The notes under the pieces are model-generated. The model did not search any database. It saw only the letters and a list, made by a program, of their open reading frames with translations, and was not told the origin of the DNA. Source: Clostridium frigidicarnis (GTDB lineage Bacteria; Bacillota; Clostridia; Clostridiales; Clostridiaceae). From it: 64,000 bases of DNA. Below are positions 46,412-55,575 of this stretch, piece after piece (position 1 is the first letter of the stretch; every line of letters starts with the position of its first letter). Made by a program: the position numbers and the translations under genes. The stretch spans positions 46,371 through 110,370 of the forward strand of contig NZ_FOKI01000012.1 in the NCBI RefSeq assembly GCF_900111985.1, written 5' to 3'.

Positions 46412-47548
46412 CTATTGCTTGTCCAGCTCTTTTATCTTATTAACTCCTAATTCATATAAATGTTCAACAAGATCCTTAGCACTATCATACCGTGCTCCCT
46501 GTCTTTGTAAGATTTCCTTGTATTTATCATAGTCTTTTAATTCTATATCAAATTGAACAGAAACTGTTGGTTTTTTAAATTTGTCTCTAGTATCATTTAT
46601 TATCCAATTCATAAACTCTAAAATCCTATTAAATTGAGTATTATTAAAATCTATTGCATTTTTAGATGGATTTACTCCTAGCCTTTTTAGATCACTTGTT
46701 TCTATTAAAACTTCTGCAAAAAACTTAGTGTAAGTATGTCCTTTTACCCTAATATTTTTGTTCCAATTAATTCTATTACTTTTCTCTTTTTCTACTATAC
46801 TCCTATCATTTACTATAAAATCTATACCATTATCTTCTTTATGCTCAATTCCATTAAATAATTTAATTGTTACTGTATCTCCTCCAATGTTTTCCGTATG
46901 CTCAGGTTCTATAAATAATCCATCAATAAAAACTGGTTTAAGTTCTTCATCATTTACTTTAATTCTTATCATTGAATTAATTATATATCTATATCTTTTA
47001 GAAATAGTATTTTTCAACTTCTTTAACTCTTTATTATTTCCAATTAATTTTAATGCTTCTTTATTAAAATTGTCTATAATTATCTCAACCATATCATCAG
47101 TATCTTGTGTTTTATAATCATCTATTTCTATATCAAATATACCTTTTTCATATTCTGATTTTTTATCTTCTAATACTACTTTTAAATCTATTTTAATTTT
47201 TTCTTGTTCTCTTATAGACTTAATACAAGCACTTCTTCCTATTTTTAAAATTGCCTTTTTTAATCCACATCCACAATTATTATCAAAAGTCTTCTCTCCT
47301 ATTTGAAACAAAGTTTCTTCAGCATCTTTTCTACTTATACCTAAACAGTTATCTTTAATATAAAACTTATTGTTATCTATATTAATATCTATTGTAAACT
47401 CTTTGAAAATCCCTTGTGATTTTGCCTTTTCAACAGCATCAATTGAGTTATCAATAAGATAAAATATAGCATCATGTACACTTACTCCCATTATTAAACT
47501 ATTAATTTCATATTGTTTTGTAGTAACTCCACTTATTCTTTTTTTCAT
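46412..47548 (-). CDS. GHKL (Hsp90/MORC-like) ATPase
   Basis: A 378-residue soluble ATPase. The Bergerat fold is clear: HDAIFYLIDNSIDAVEKAKS (N box with the Mg-binding Asn), FYIKDNCLGISRKDAEETLF (G1 motif DNCLGI) and GEKTFDNNCGCGLKKAILKI (G2 loop). A second domain follows (about 190-310; VNDRSIVEKEKSNRINWNKN). The C terminus has a short helical tail DLVEHLYELGVNKIKELDKQ. It lacks kinase or toprim domains. Such stand-alone MORC-like ATPases occur in defence islands and restriction loci. The partner here, if any, might be the DUF2500-like gene. AAGGAAAGC precedes the ATG. Confidence 0.85.
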   Translation of the reverse strand: MKKRISGVTTKQYEINSLIMGVSVHDAIFYLIDNSIDAVEKAKSQGIFKEFTIDINIDNNKFYIKDNCLGISRKDAEETLFQIGEKTFDNNCGCGLKKAILKIGRSACIKSIREQEKIKIDLKVVLEDKKSEYEKGIFDIEIDDYKTQDTDDMVEIIIDNFNKEALKLIGNNKELKKLKNTISKRYRYIINSMIRIKVNDEELKPVFIDGLFIEPEHTENIGGDTVTIKLFNGIEHKEDNGIDFIVNDRSIVEKEKSNRINWNKNIRVKGHTYTKFFAEVLIETSDLKRLGVNPSKNAIDFNNTQFNRILEFMNWIINDTRDKFKKPTVSVQFDIELKDYDKYKEILQRQGARYDSAKDLVEHLYELGVNKIKELDKQ

Positions 47549-48185
47549 TAAAGCTTTCCTTAATAATTTATATCATATAATGTATATTAACTATTTTTTA
47601 GTTTTATTACTCCAATACAACTTTTTTCTTCTACTGTTAATTCTTTATTGCTTGTATTATAATACTTTATCTATATGAACTTCTTATGTATCAACATATC
47701 TGTTGCATTATATAATGTCTTTTCTAATATCTACTGGGTATTTGCTTCGTGTTTAATCTTTATATATTAATTTCAAATAGTTACTTCTATAAAAATAACT
47801 TTTAGAGATTCCAACCCCACTTCTCTACATACTATATATATTTTTTAAAATAACAAATTTTACATGTGCTTTTCCACATTAAAAATGCCTAACTACCATA
47901 TATTGTGTAGTTAAGCATTTTTTAAGATTATTTTGTTTTTAAACTTGCTTACTGTTTAAATATATTTTGTAAGTGATTGCGTTTTTGCATATAAACACAA
48001 CATAAAATTATGTTGAAAGATTTTTAATTTATTCATTACTTAGTTGTCTTTTAATTATTTATCCATTAAAATAATCTCTTCAAGAAACTTCAATATTAAT
48101 TTTGTTTAATTTATTATTTACTTTCCTGGATATTTAAATATTTTTTTATGGTGACTCAACTTCTTATTATATGAATAATGGGAAG
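47549..48185. other. Spacer with a hairpin
   Basis: About 640 bp without a supported gene. A stem AATGC-C-TAACTAC (47884-47896) / GTAGTTA-A-GCATT (47907-47919) followed by TTTTTT looks like a rightward or bidirectional terminator. The minus strand around 47700-47760 has short protein-like runs in shifting frames, perhaps decayed coding DNA. Confidence 0.5.
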
Positions 48186-49107
48186 TTAATTCGTCTGTCT
48201 ATCAATTTTAAAATCAGGAATTTCATGTATTTTTTTATAATAATCTCTGATGCCGAAATGCCTTTCAACTATTTCATTTATATTGTTTTTAACACAATAT
48301 TCAATTTTTTCATTAATATCTAAATTAATATTTAAAGATTGAACTTTATACTTAACTTCATTTATGAAGACTGCTTTATGAGAATATTTAACATATGACG
48401 CACTATGGTAGTTAAATAAAACTAAATTATGGCCTTTTCCAACCGAGCTTTCAAATTTTATACCATCAAATCTTAACAGTATTAAAGCGTCAGCTATTAC
48501 TTGAGTGAAATCATACTTTTTATCTGGATTTGGTAATGATAGCTTTTCATTAAGTGTCTTTAAAAATATATAATTTCCAATATCATTATCACTTTTTGCA
48601 AAGTTATAAAAATCTATATTATAGAAATCTACAATATGTAGATAATCTAACTCTCCAATAATTTCAAATTCTCCAAGAGACACATAATGGCCAGCACTAG
48701 GTTTTACTTCTGCTATTGCAGTATCAATATCTGAAGCCAAATATAAATAAGCAGTTTTTTCTATTTAATCTACCTTATGTTGCGATTATAGGTTTGGATG
48801 CACTAATTAACTCACCTTTATATGTAATAGCAACTTCATTATAATTATTCGTAAAAACTGAAAATGGATCCACTAAAATGTGCTCTGTTCCTATCCTAGC
48901 TCTATAATATCTTTTATCACTTAATCTATTATCCAATATCATTTTTATTTTTTTAATATGTGTAGCCAATTTATGTGCTATTATATATGAATTTTTGTCC
49001 TCAATTTCATTTTCTAAATCTTGTATTACTCGAGAGGTTTCATCTTTAATTAATAACATAAACGCACACTCTTCCCCCACCATAATACAATGAGACATCA
49101 CTATCAT
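48186..49107 (-). pseudogene. RES-domain (NAD+-phosphorylase toxin-type) gene, broken
   Basis: Two frames, 49107-48775 and 48740-48186, together make one RES-domain protein with a HEPN/RES-N-like N terminus. The first ends in DKRYYRARIGTEHILVDPFS and SASKPIIAT followed by TAA. The DNA then continues GRLNRK in the same frame and switches to TAYLYLASDIDTAIAEVKPS in another. So there are two lesions: a nonsense TAA (48775 region) and one extra A in the run near 48755. RES proteins degrade NAD+; the arginines of RARIG and the Glu of AIAEVKP are typical catalytic residues and are retained. No Xre/antitoxin gene is adjacent. AGGAGG lies 13 bases before the ATG. Confidence 0.85.
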
Positions 49108-49329
49108 AATCGTTAATATGGCCTCCTATTAAATGAATTTCATCGTATAATCTATCATTATCTTGTTTCCTGTCATATATAAAATTAAAAATAGGATTTT
49201 CTAATGAGTAGTATTAGCCGTTTTTTTCGAAAGCAACTTCTCCACTTTCAAAATTTACATTAACAGTTTTATATTCTGCATTTAACCACCCCAAATCCAC
49301 TGAATGAGTTCTAGTGTTAGATTCAAAGC
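49046..49329 (-). pseudogene. Decayed coding fragment upstream of the RES gene
   Basis: One minus-strand frame is open for about 90 codons apart from a single TAA: ESNTRTHSVDLGWLNAEYKT, then VNFESGEVAFEKNG, stop, YYSLENPIFNFIYDRKQDND and RLYDEIHLIGGHINDYDSD. The composition is protein-like and the 3' end overlaps the start of the RES gene, as expected for a former operon partner. No start codon survives. I do not recognise the family; it could be an immunity or antitoxin relic. Confidence 0.5.
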
Positions 49330-49550
49330 CCTATGTTTATATACTTATGCTCTTTAAGTATTAGGTCAACCCAATATATTTAACTCCTTTTAGCATGTTT
49401 ACCTCCATAAATTTCTTGTTTTATATTCTAGTTAAAGCTACATTGATTCTATGCACAAACTATCCAGTTTTATATATAATGAGAAGCTAATGTTCCAAGA
49501 ACTTCCTCTGTAGGCCGCTTTACCCCTTCCCCTGTTAGTAGTTATTTATA
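49330..49550. other. Short spacer with coding debris
   Basis: The minus strand near 49480-49550 reads GEGVKRPTEEVLGTLASHYI before a stop, without a start codon; a tiny frame with its own GGAGG and 11 codons lies near 49400. Both look like debris of rearranged genes. Confidence 0.35.
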
Positions 49551-51377
49551 TTAATCTATTTGTTTTAATCTTATTTCCTTATTTATTGTTTTAATTATGT
49601 CACTTTCTGCATCTGTGTCCTTAAAAGAATCCCATAAACTAGCAATTTCAAGAGAAATCCCCAAAATATGATCAATAAAGTAATCGATAACGTAATACAC
49701 AATCGGGGTTTGTATTCTACTATCATAGTTATGGTTACGAATTAAGATTATATCTGTAGTTTCAGGATAATAATTATTAAGAGGCATACAATTTAAATAC
49801 GCATCTATGTCGTAGTTATCTATTATTAGTATCGTTTTACAAAAGCCAAAATATTTTTCATTAACATAATAATTTTTTAGAAACCATGTTATATTATTAT
49901 TTACTGTATATTGATACTCATCATCTGAAAAATAGAATTGATATGCTTCTGGCACTTCTGAACAAAATATATCAAATAAGTCGCACCCTGATAGAGTATA
50001 ATCATCTTCATAGCATGCGTAAATAATAATTTCTGTTCTAGTTTCAGATGGAATAATTCGCTCTAGATGTTTTTCTAATGATTTCAATATTGATATGTTT
50101 GAAATTTCAATATCGATATTCCTATAATAATTAATTCTTTCTACAATTTGATTATAAAAATATCTAAAATCAATGAAAACTACATTATCAATGTCATCAT
50201 AGAACTGTGACCCAAATTCAGAAATATTAACGTTTGGTATTGATAAATAACTCAAATCTATGTCATATTCTTCTTCTTTATCTTCAATATAACCAGTAAC
50301 ACTACCTAGCTTAATCAATTGTTCTCTAGTAATGAATTCCATCTTTTGAGGTTCAATATAAAACACAGGAATATTGATTTTTTCATCTGATTTCCTACTC
50401 ATTAATTCTATTTCAAAATAAGAAGGATGTATTAATGCAAATTTTATAAGCTCATCTGAAACTTTTTTTTGAAATCTATAACATGTACTTACTAGAGCAT
50501 CTCCATGCGAGTCACAAAAATATATGCAATTATAGTAGTTACTGTAATATACAATAAATCTTAGGTGTATACTATTTACTATTTTCAATAATTTTCTTGT
50601 AAATTTATCGCCTCTACTATTACTCTCTTTATGTAAGGAAGCAAAAACTTTTAACGAATCGATAAAGTCTGAACCCGTACAGATAATATTATCTCTTATA
50701 ATTACATTAAAAGTATTTCGTTCATTAACATTTTTTTCGTATAGATAATAAAAAACATCATCATTCCAATTAGTAATACCATTATCAAAAACTCCACCAC
50801 ATACAGTACCACCAACACCATATTTAAGAAATCCATTTTTATATATAATAATTTGAAGGAAAGCAACAATTTTTGTAATAATTGTCTTCGTGCTATTTTT
50901 TTCAAATTCAAAGCCTTTCGTAAAATTCATTAGCGTATCTGTTAGGTTATTGATATTTTTTCCATTTCCAATACACTTAAATGTCTGAATTTCTTCATAG
51001 CAATTACCATTCAAATAAAATAGTCGATTAATACCATCGATACTAAGTGCTATTAGTACCTCTGTCCCTAAATTTAAAATGCCCGAAGTAGTTATACTTT
51101 CGAATATTTCCTCTAATTTAAAATTATCCTTTTTATAAATTAGTTCATCTATGATATTGTTAACTTTATCCGTATTCCCTGCAAATGCTATTAGCATGCC
51201 ATTTAACTGGAATAATTTAGAACATGATTCCTCAACAAAATATCCATTGTATTTTCCATGTACTTCCCCGATAGTACTATATTTAGATTGAATTATTTCC
51301 TCCGATTCTGATGATAATAATGAATCACCTAACATAAATATCTTGTTGTTTTGTTTCCACGCTAAACAATATGTCAT
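49551..51377 (-). CDS. Ntn-hydrolase (proteasome-beta/HslV-like) fused to an unknown C-terminal region
   Basis: A 608-residue protein. The ATG at 51377 has GGAGGAG just upstream and is preferred over one at 51416. Removing Met exposes Thr: TYCLAWKQNNKIFMLGDS. Counting Thr as 1, Asp falls at position 17, as in proteasome beta subunits and HslV, and a Lys lies at 31 near the expected Lys33. CSKLFQLNGMLIAFAGNTDK, TEVLIALSIDGINRLFYLNG and YGVGGTVCGGVFDNG fit the remaining strands of the fold (about 1-200). The remaining ~400 residues are acidic, Tyr/Asp-rich and unrecognised; VVFIDFRYFYNQIVERINYY is NYN/PIN-like only superficially. No AAA unfoldase is adjacent. Function unknown; maybe an autocatalytic or defence-related protease. 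Confidence 0.7.
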   Translation of the reverse strand: MTYCLAWKQNNKIFMLGDSLLSSESEEIIQSKYSTIGEVHGKYNGYFVEESCSKLFQLNGMLIAFAGNTDKVNNIIDELIYKKDNFKLEEIFESITTSGILNLGTEVLIALSIDGINRLFYLNGNCYEEIQTFKCIGNGKNINNLTDTLMNFTKGFEFEKNSTKTIITKIVAFLQIIIYKNGFLKYGVGGTVCGGVFDNGITNWNDDVFYYLYEKNVNERNTFNVIIRDNIICTGSDFIDSLKVFASLHKESNSRGDKFTRKLLKIVNSIHLRFIVYYSNYYNCIYFCDSHGDALVSTCYRFQKKVSDELIKFALIHPSYFEIELMSRKSDEKINIPVFYIEPQKMEFITREQLIKLGSVTGYIEDKEEEYDIDLSYLSIPNVNISEFGSQFYDDIDNVVFIDFRYFYNQIVERINYYRNIDIEISNISILKSLEKHLERIIPSETRTEIIIYACYEDDYTLSGCDLFDIFCSEVPEAYQFYFSDDEYQYTVNNNITWFLKNYYVNEKYFGFCKTILIIDNYDIDAYLNCMPLNNYYPETTDIILIRNHNYDSRIQTPIVYYVIDYFIDHILGISLEIASLWDSFKDTDAESDIIKTINKEIRLKQID

Positions 51378-51631
51378 TTTCTCCTCCAATTCTTTGATTA
51401 CAAAATTATTTCGCATAACTAAGATATTGATAACACTTATTAATTAAGTGTTTATTTTTTAAACTTCCCATTATAGGCATAATATACACCTAAATTATAC
51501 CATAAACACCCTCATATACTTACAATTAACCACAAATTTACTAAATACCTTTCAATTTTTATCTTTTTTTCTTATCTTTAAGAAGTTATTTTACATGTTT
51601 TTCTTTTTAAGAAATATTAAATCCAAACTAA

Positions 51632-51670
51632 ATAAACCAGCCACACAGAATTACTTGTGTGCCCGGTCTA
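51632..51670 (-). terminator. Hairpin after the 121-residue protein gene
   Basis: ATAAACC-A-G-C-CACACA pairs with TGTGTG-C-C-C-GGT-C-TAT with a few mismatches around an eight-base loop; the minus-strand tail is only moderately T-rich. Confidence 0.5.
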
Positions 51671-51742
51671 TATTTAATATTTTTTATGCTGCAATGCTAT
51701 ACATTATTTTCTTTTTAAAATATCATATCTTATAAATGAAAA

Positions 51743-52108
51743 CTATTTTAAAACCAATAACTCCCCATCATCAAATCCCATAGTAATATGTCTAACCTTA
51801 AATAAATTAAGTGATTTCAATTCAATCAATAACTCTTTTAAAATCTCATACATTTCAACTTGAACAACTTCCCAAGGTAAATCATACTCTATATTTAACT
51901 CGCCACAATATCTATCACTAGGTACAAAATCTTCATTACAAGCCCAATCTTCATTTTCTGGATCATACTCTTTTGATCCAATCAGATATATTCCGTATTG
52001 TTCATATAATCCAAAATTTAATGCACTAATTTTTTCTGGTAATATTTCTTTCTGGTCTATTATTAAAATCCATTCCTTAATAATCCTTTTAATTTCTATT
52101 TTGTTCAC
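51743..52108 (-). CDS. Immunity-protein-like small protein, 121 residues
   Basis: An acidic soluble protein starting at GTG 52108 with GGAGGG upstream. The motif IGSKEYDPENEDWACNEDFV is very similar to short proteins that accompany polymorphic toxins in Firmicutes (recollection of family style, not a search). N-terminal helix KIEIKRIIKEWILIIDQKE; C-terminal MGFDDGELLVLK. Directly upstream lies a C-terminal coding fragment (52112-52211) that ends six bases before this start, as if an upstream toxin gene had been deleted. An immunity role is inference. Confidence 0.6.
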   Translation of the reverse strand: MNKIEIKRIIKEWILIIDQKEILPEKISALNFGLYEQYGIYLIGSKEYDPENEDWACNEDFVPSDRYCGELNIEYDLPWEVVQVEMYEILKELLIELKSLNLFKVRHITMGFDDGELLVLK

Positions 52109-52111
52109 TAT

Positions 52112-52211
52112 TTATCCCTCCACTAAAGCTATCTCTAAACCAAAAATTTTTGTTAATTCCTGCAATGACTCTGTACCGCTATATGAACATATCCATGGAT
52201 TAAAATATACT
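52112..52211 (-). pseudogene. C-terminal coding fragment before the 121-residue gene
   Basis: The minus strand reads FGRVYFNPWICSYSGTESLQ, then ELTKIFGLEIALVEG and TAA. It is in another frame than the MazG gene that ends at 52212 and has no start. The stop lies just before the GTG of the following gene, indicating a former translationally coupled pair whose first gene was truncated. Confidence 0.5.
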
Positions 52212-52520
52212 CTACCAAACCTCTCCTAAAACAACTCCATCCTTAAATCCACCACGCTCATCTCTCTTCTTCTCCCTAGCCTTAACAAGATCCTCTTCAG
52301 AATAACCAAGTGCTTCTGCAAGTCCAAACAAAACCTCAATAACATCTGCAAGTTCCTCAATATTCTTATCCTCTAAATACTCATTAACCTCTTCCTTAAG
52401 TTTTTCCTCAAGTAAAGGCAGCTTCTCTTTTTCTGAAACTATCTTTACACTACACTCCTTGCCATCTTTTCTAATAATCTCTGGTATCAAATCCCTTACT
52501 AACTTATCATATTTCTTCAT
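52212..52520 (-). CDS. MazG-like nucleotide pyrophosphohydrolase
   Basis: A 102-residue all-helical enzyme of the MazG/phosphoribosyl-ATP pyrophosphohydrolase superfamily that hydrolyses NTPs to NMPs and pyrophosphate. The metal-binding EExxE...ExxD pattern is visible in EEKLKEEVNEYLEDKNIEEL-ADVIEVL. YDKLVRDLIPEII at the start and KKRDERGGFKDGVVL at the end are typical of this small clade. Its ATG overlaps the stop of the helicase gene (TAATG), so it is translationally coupled and belongs to the HIT-helicase-MazG operon. Confidence 0.93.
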   Translation of the reverse strand: MKKYDKLVRDLIPEIIRKDGKECSVKIVSEKEKLPLLEEKLKEEVNEYLEDKNIEELADVIEVLFGLAEALGYSEEDLVKAREKKRDERGGFKDGVVLGEVW

Positions 52521-55009
52521 TAAAAATCACCTTTACCCTTCTCAAATCTAGTTCTATAATACTGTTTAACTCTAAAATCTATAGCATCCTTAACATGTTT
52601 TAAAAAAGTCTTATTATTTACATATTTATGTATATCATTACTTAAAGTAAAATTCCCCTCTTCATTTTCATAGAAGAATGTTGATGAACTTTTAAGTAAA
52701 AACTTAATAGGATTTTTCTTAGCTAAAGATACATAGTTCTTCTTATCCCAAATTTCAAAATCCTTTGTGGATTTATCTTTTCTCATATCTACTCCATTGG
52801 ATTTATAATTGTAAAAATCCCTAAAGCTATGATATAAATCATCATCATCTATAGATGTTTTAAAATAACCTTCATTATACATTGCAAGTAAAACTGGCAT
52901 TTTATAGGTTTTACTCATGGATGTGGTTTCTATCATATTAATAAAATCATAAGCTCTTGTATTCATTAATGCTGTTTCTTCCTCATTGACTCTATCCATA
53001 TCGTTTAAAAAATTCATATAATCTATAAATGGGTTTATATTAGATTTTGACTTTATATTGTCATAAATATCATTATCCATTAAATCAAATAACTCAACTC
53101 TACTTGGAACATGTCCTATTTCTTCTTCAACTCTTAAGAATTCTTCTTTTAACTTATCTCTAACTGTCATTTCTATTTCTGCTTGTTCTTTAAAAATATC
53201 AATTATATTTAAATCAAAATCTACATGGCAATCTTCTGGATATTCATAAGAACTTACATTACCCTTTTTTATTAAGGTTTTATCATAACTTTTTCCACTT
53301 AGTAAAAATGGTATAAGATTAGCTTTTTTATAATTACCTATAAAATCAAGGACATTTAAATATTCTTTTCCCTTATATTTTCTAAGACCTCTTCCTAATT
53401 GCTGAAGAAATATTGTTGGAGATTCTGTTGGCCTTAAAAACATTACTAAATCAATGGATGGTACATCAAGTCCTTCATTAAACATATCTACTGAAAATAA
53501 AACTTGAACCTGTCCAGTTTTTAATAAATTTAGGGCTTCTTCTCTATTAGCTGAGTTTTCTCCCATTTCTCCACTATATACAGCCAAAGCCTTCACTTTA
53601 TTATCATTGAAATACTTTGCCATATATTCTGCATGATTTTTTGATGAACAAAATCCCATGGCTATTTTTGAATTATATTTTAAGTAGTGTCTTAATACTA
53701 GGTTTCCTCTTCTATTTATCATTAAAGCTTCTTCTAGTTTTTTATTATCGTATTTTCCATTTTTAAAATCTATTTCATCATAATTTACTGACTCATCATA
53801 AATTCCATAATATTTAAATGGTACCAAGTCACCTCTATTAATTGCTTCTTTTAACCTTATTTCATAAACAGTATTATAATCACATAATGAAAATACATCC
53901 TTATTATCTAATCTTTCTGGGGTTGCAGTTAATCCAAGTAAAAACTTTGGTTTAAAATAGTTTAGTATCTTTTTATAATTTCCACTTACTGCATGGTGAA
54001 ATTCATCTACTACTATGTAATCAAAATAATCTCTTTTAAAATATTCTTCATTTAAATATTCTTCTTTTCCTAATGTCTGAACCAAAGCAAATAAAAGGTC
54101 TTTGTTCTCATAATCCTTTGAGTTTCCATAAAACAGTCCACTTTTACTATTTGGTCTTACATTATTGAAGCTTTTTTCTGCCTGTTTTATTATTTCTTCT
54201 CTATGTGCTACAAATAATATTTTATTAAAATCTTTAGAGTCAAAGGCTGATAAATATGTTTTTCCTATTCCTGTAGCAGCAACAACTAATGCCTTGTCAA
54301 ATCCTTCTTCTCTAGTTTTATTTAACGCATGAAGAGCTTCTATCTGTGCTCCCTTTGGTTCCCAAAACTCAATAACCTTTATTTCTTCTTCTTGCTGATC
54401 TTTCTCTATGTCTTTATACAACTTTGGTCTAACCCATGATTTTGCATATTCTCTTAAGATTTCATCTGTTACTTCAAAAGAATGGTTATTAAACAAATCT
54501 TCAAAGGTATTATAAAAAACATTGAAATCTTCCTCATTATTTTCTTTTCTTAATCTATAATTCCACTCAATAGAATTTGTTAATGCTCCCCTTGAAATAT
54601 TAGAAGATCCTACAAATATATCTCCTGAATTTTCATAATGAAATATGTACGCCTTAGGATGAAAGCTTTTTCTTGGATTATTGTAAAACCTTAGGTCTAC
54701 TTTATCCTGAAGCTTATCCTTTAAATAATATAATGCTGATGGCTGAGTTATATTTAAATAATTTCCTGAAAGTATTCTTACCTTAACTCCTCTTTCAATG
54801 GCTTCTTTTAAATCATTTGCTATAAGCTTTACCCCTGATTCCATTAAAAAGGATACTATTATATCTATGGAAACTGCATTTTTGAATCCTTGTTTTAATC
54901 TATTGTATAAGTAATCTTTTTCATTTCCTGTAATTGCATTGGTTAAACTTCCATAATCAATGGACTTTTCTTTTATAAACCCCTCTTGTACTTCAGTTGT
55001 TATAGTCAT
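52520..55009 (-). CDS. PLD-nuclease/SF2-helicase fusion (DUF3427-type)
   Basis: An 829-residue protein. The N-terminal phospholipase-D-like domain (about 30-190) has the HKD-type motif SFHPKAYIFHYENSGDIFVG-SSNIS. The SF2 helicase follows: ATGIGKTYLSAF (motif I), VVDEFHHA (motif II, DEFH), LGLTATPERLD (III), VLFSVDMFNEGLDVPSIDLV (V) and FLQQLGRGLRKYKGKEYLNV (VI, QxxGRGLR). The C-terminal ~270 residues resemble the start of DUF3427. The combination suggests a DNA-processing nuclease-helicase, often found in defence or genome-maintenance loci. Middle gene of the operon with HIT (12 bp upstream) and MazG (one-base overlap). GGGG precedes the ATG. Confidence 0.9.
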   Translation of the reverse strand: MTITTEVQEGFIKEKSIDYGSLTNAITGNEKDYLYNRLKQGFKNAVSIDIIVSFLMESGVKLIANDLKEAIERGVKVRILSGNYLNITQPSALYYLKDKLQDKVDLRFYNNPRKSFHPKAYIFHYENSGDIFVGSSNISRGALTNSIEWNYRLRKENNEEDFNVFYNTFEDLFNNHSFEVTDEILREYAKSWVRPKLYKDIEKDQQEEEIKVIEFWEPKGAQIEALHALNKTREEGFDKALVVAATGIGKTYLSAFDSKDFNKILFVAHREEIIKQAEKSFNNVRPNSKSGLFYGNSKDYENKDLLFALVQTLGKEEYLNEEYFKRDYFDYIVVDEFHHAVSGNYKKILNYFKPKFLLGLTATPERLDNKDVFSLCDYNTVYEIRLKEAINRGDLVPFKYYGIYDESVNYDEIDFKNGKYDNKKLEEALMINRRGNLVLRHYLKYNSKIAMGFCSSKNHAEYMAKYFNDNKVKALAVYSGEMGENSANREEALNLLKTGQVQVLFSVDMFNEGLDVPSIDLVMFLRPTESPTIFLQQLGRGLRKYKGKEYLNVLDFIGNYKKANLIPFLLSGKSYDKTLIKKGNVSSYEYPEDCHVDFDLNIIDIFKEQAEIEMTVRDKLKEEFLRVEEEIGHVPSRVELFDLMDNDIYDNIKSKSNINPFIDYMNFLNDMDRVNEEETALMNTRAYDFINMIETTSMSKTYKMPVLLAMYNEGYFKTSIDDDDLYHSFRDFYNYKSNGVDMRKDKSTKDFEIWDKKNYVSLAKKNPIKFLLKSSSTFFYENEEGNFTLSNDIHKYVNNKTFLKHVKDAIDFRVKQYYRTRFEKGKGDF

Positions 55010-55020
55010 AGTTTCCCCAC

Positions 55021-55395
55021 CTATCCATCATATTCAACTAGCTGCTTCTTTATCTTTCTTATTCCACCTCTAGGATTTTCAATATCTCCTTTATATCTTG
55101 GTATAATATGTACATGAAGATGCATTATAGTTTGACCTCCATATTCCCCTACATTTATCCCAACATTATATCCATCTGGCTTAAACTTATTATCTAAAAT
55201 ACCTTTAACCTGTTTTATTAAATGATTTATTTTGATTAACTCCTCATCGGTAACATCAAAGAAACTTTGAAAATGCCTCTTTGGTATTACTAAAACATGT
55301 CCTTCATTTACTGGAAATTTATCATATATTGCAAAAGCTAACTCGTTTTCAGCTATATATTCACTTTTATCATAATTACAAAATAAACAATTCAT
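55021..55395 (-). CDS. HIT-family nucleotide hydrolase/transferase
   Basis: A 124-residue protein. The histidine triad MHLHVHIIPRYKGD (His-x-His-x-His) near residue 95 and the N-terminal CLFCNYDKSEYIAENELAFA-IYDKFPVNEGHVLVIPKRH are typical of the HIT family, which cleaves nucleotide polyphosphates or AMP-lysine conjugates. First gene of the operon with the PLD-helicase and MazG. GAGGTGAAGCA precedes the ATG. Length normal. Confidence 0.95.
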   Translation of the reverse strand: MNCLFCNYDKSEYIAENELAFAIYDKFPVNEGHVLVIPKRHFQSFFDVTDEELIKINHLIKQVKGILDNKFKPDGYNVGINVGEYGGQTIMHLHVHIIPRYKGDIENPRGGIRKIKKQLVEYDG

Positions 55396-55508
55396 TGCTT
55401 CACCTCAAAATTTAATATTAATTTTAATTTTAGCATTTTTTAATGATTACTTCTATAAAAATAGCTTCTAATCATTTTCACTTATTTCATGGTGAATTTA
55501 TTAGCTTA

Positions 55509-55575
55509 GTCACATGAAAGAAAATAACAAGTCAAATATACTAACATACTGACTTGTTATTTTTTTGAATGTGCC
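55509..55575. repeat. GGCACAT interspersed repeat, copy 4 (67 bp, fully palindromic)
   Basis: Left end GTCACATGAAAGAAAATAAC, right end GTTATTTTTTTGAATGTGCC. Unlike the 55-bp copies, both inner arms are present: AAATAACAAGTCA pairs with TGACTTGTTATTT around ATATACTAACATAC. This may be the less-degraded form of the element. It lies between the HIT operon and the divergent LysE gene. Confidence 0.9.

Noticed and set aside
47700..47830. Minus-strand protein-like runs between the GHKL ATPase and RES genes
   Set aside because: Frames shift repeatedly with several stops and no family is recognisable.
49390..49420. Eleven-codon frame with GGAGG
   Set aside because: Too short and surrounded by debris; no support beyond the Shine-Dalgarno match.
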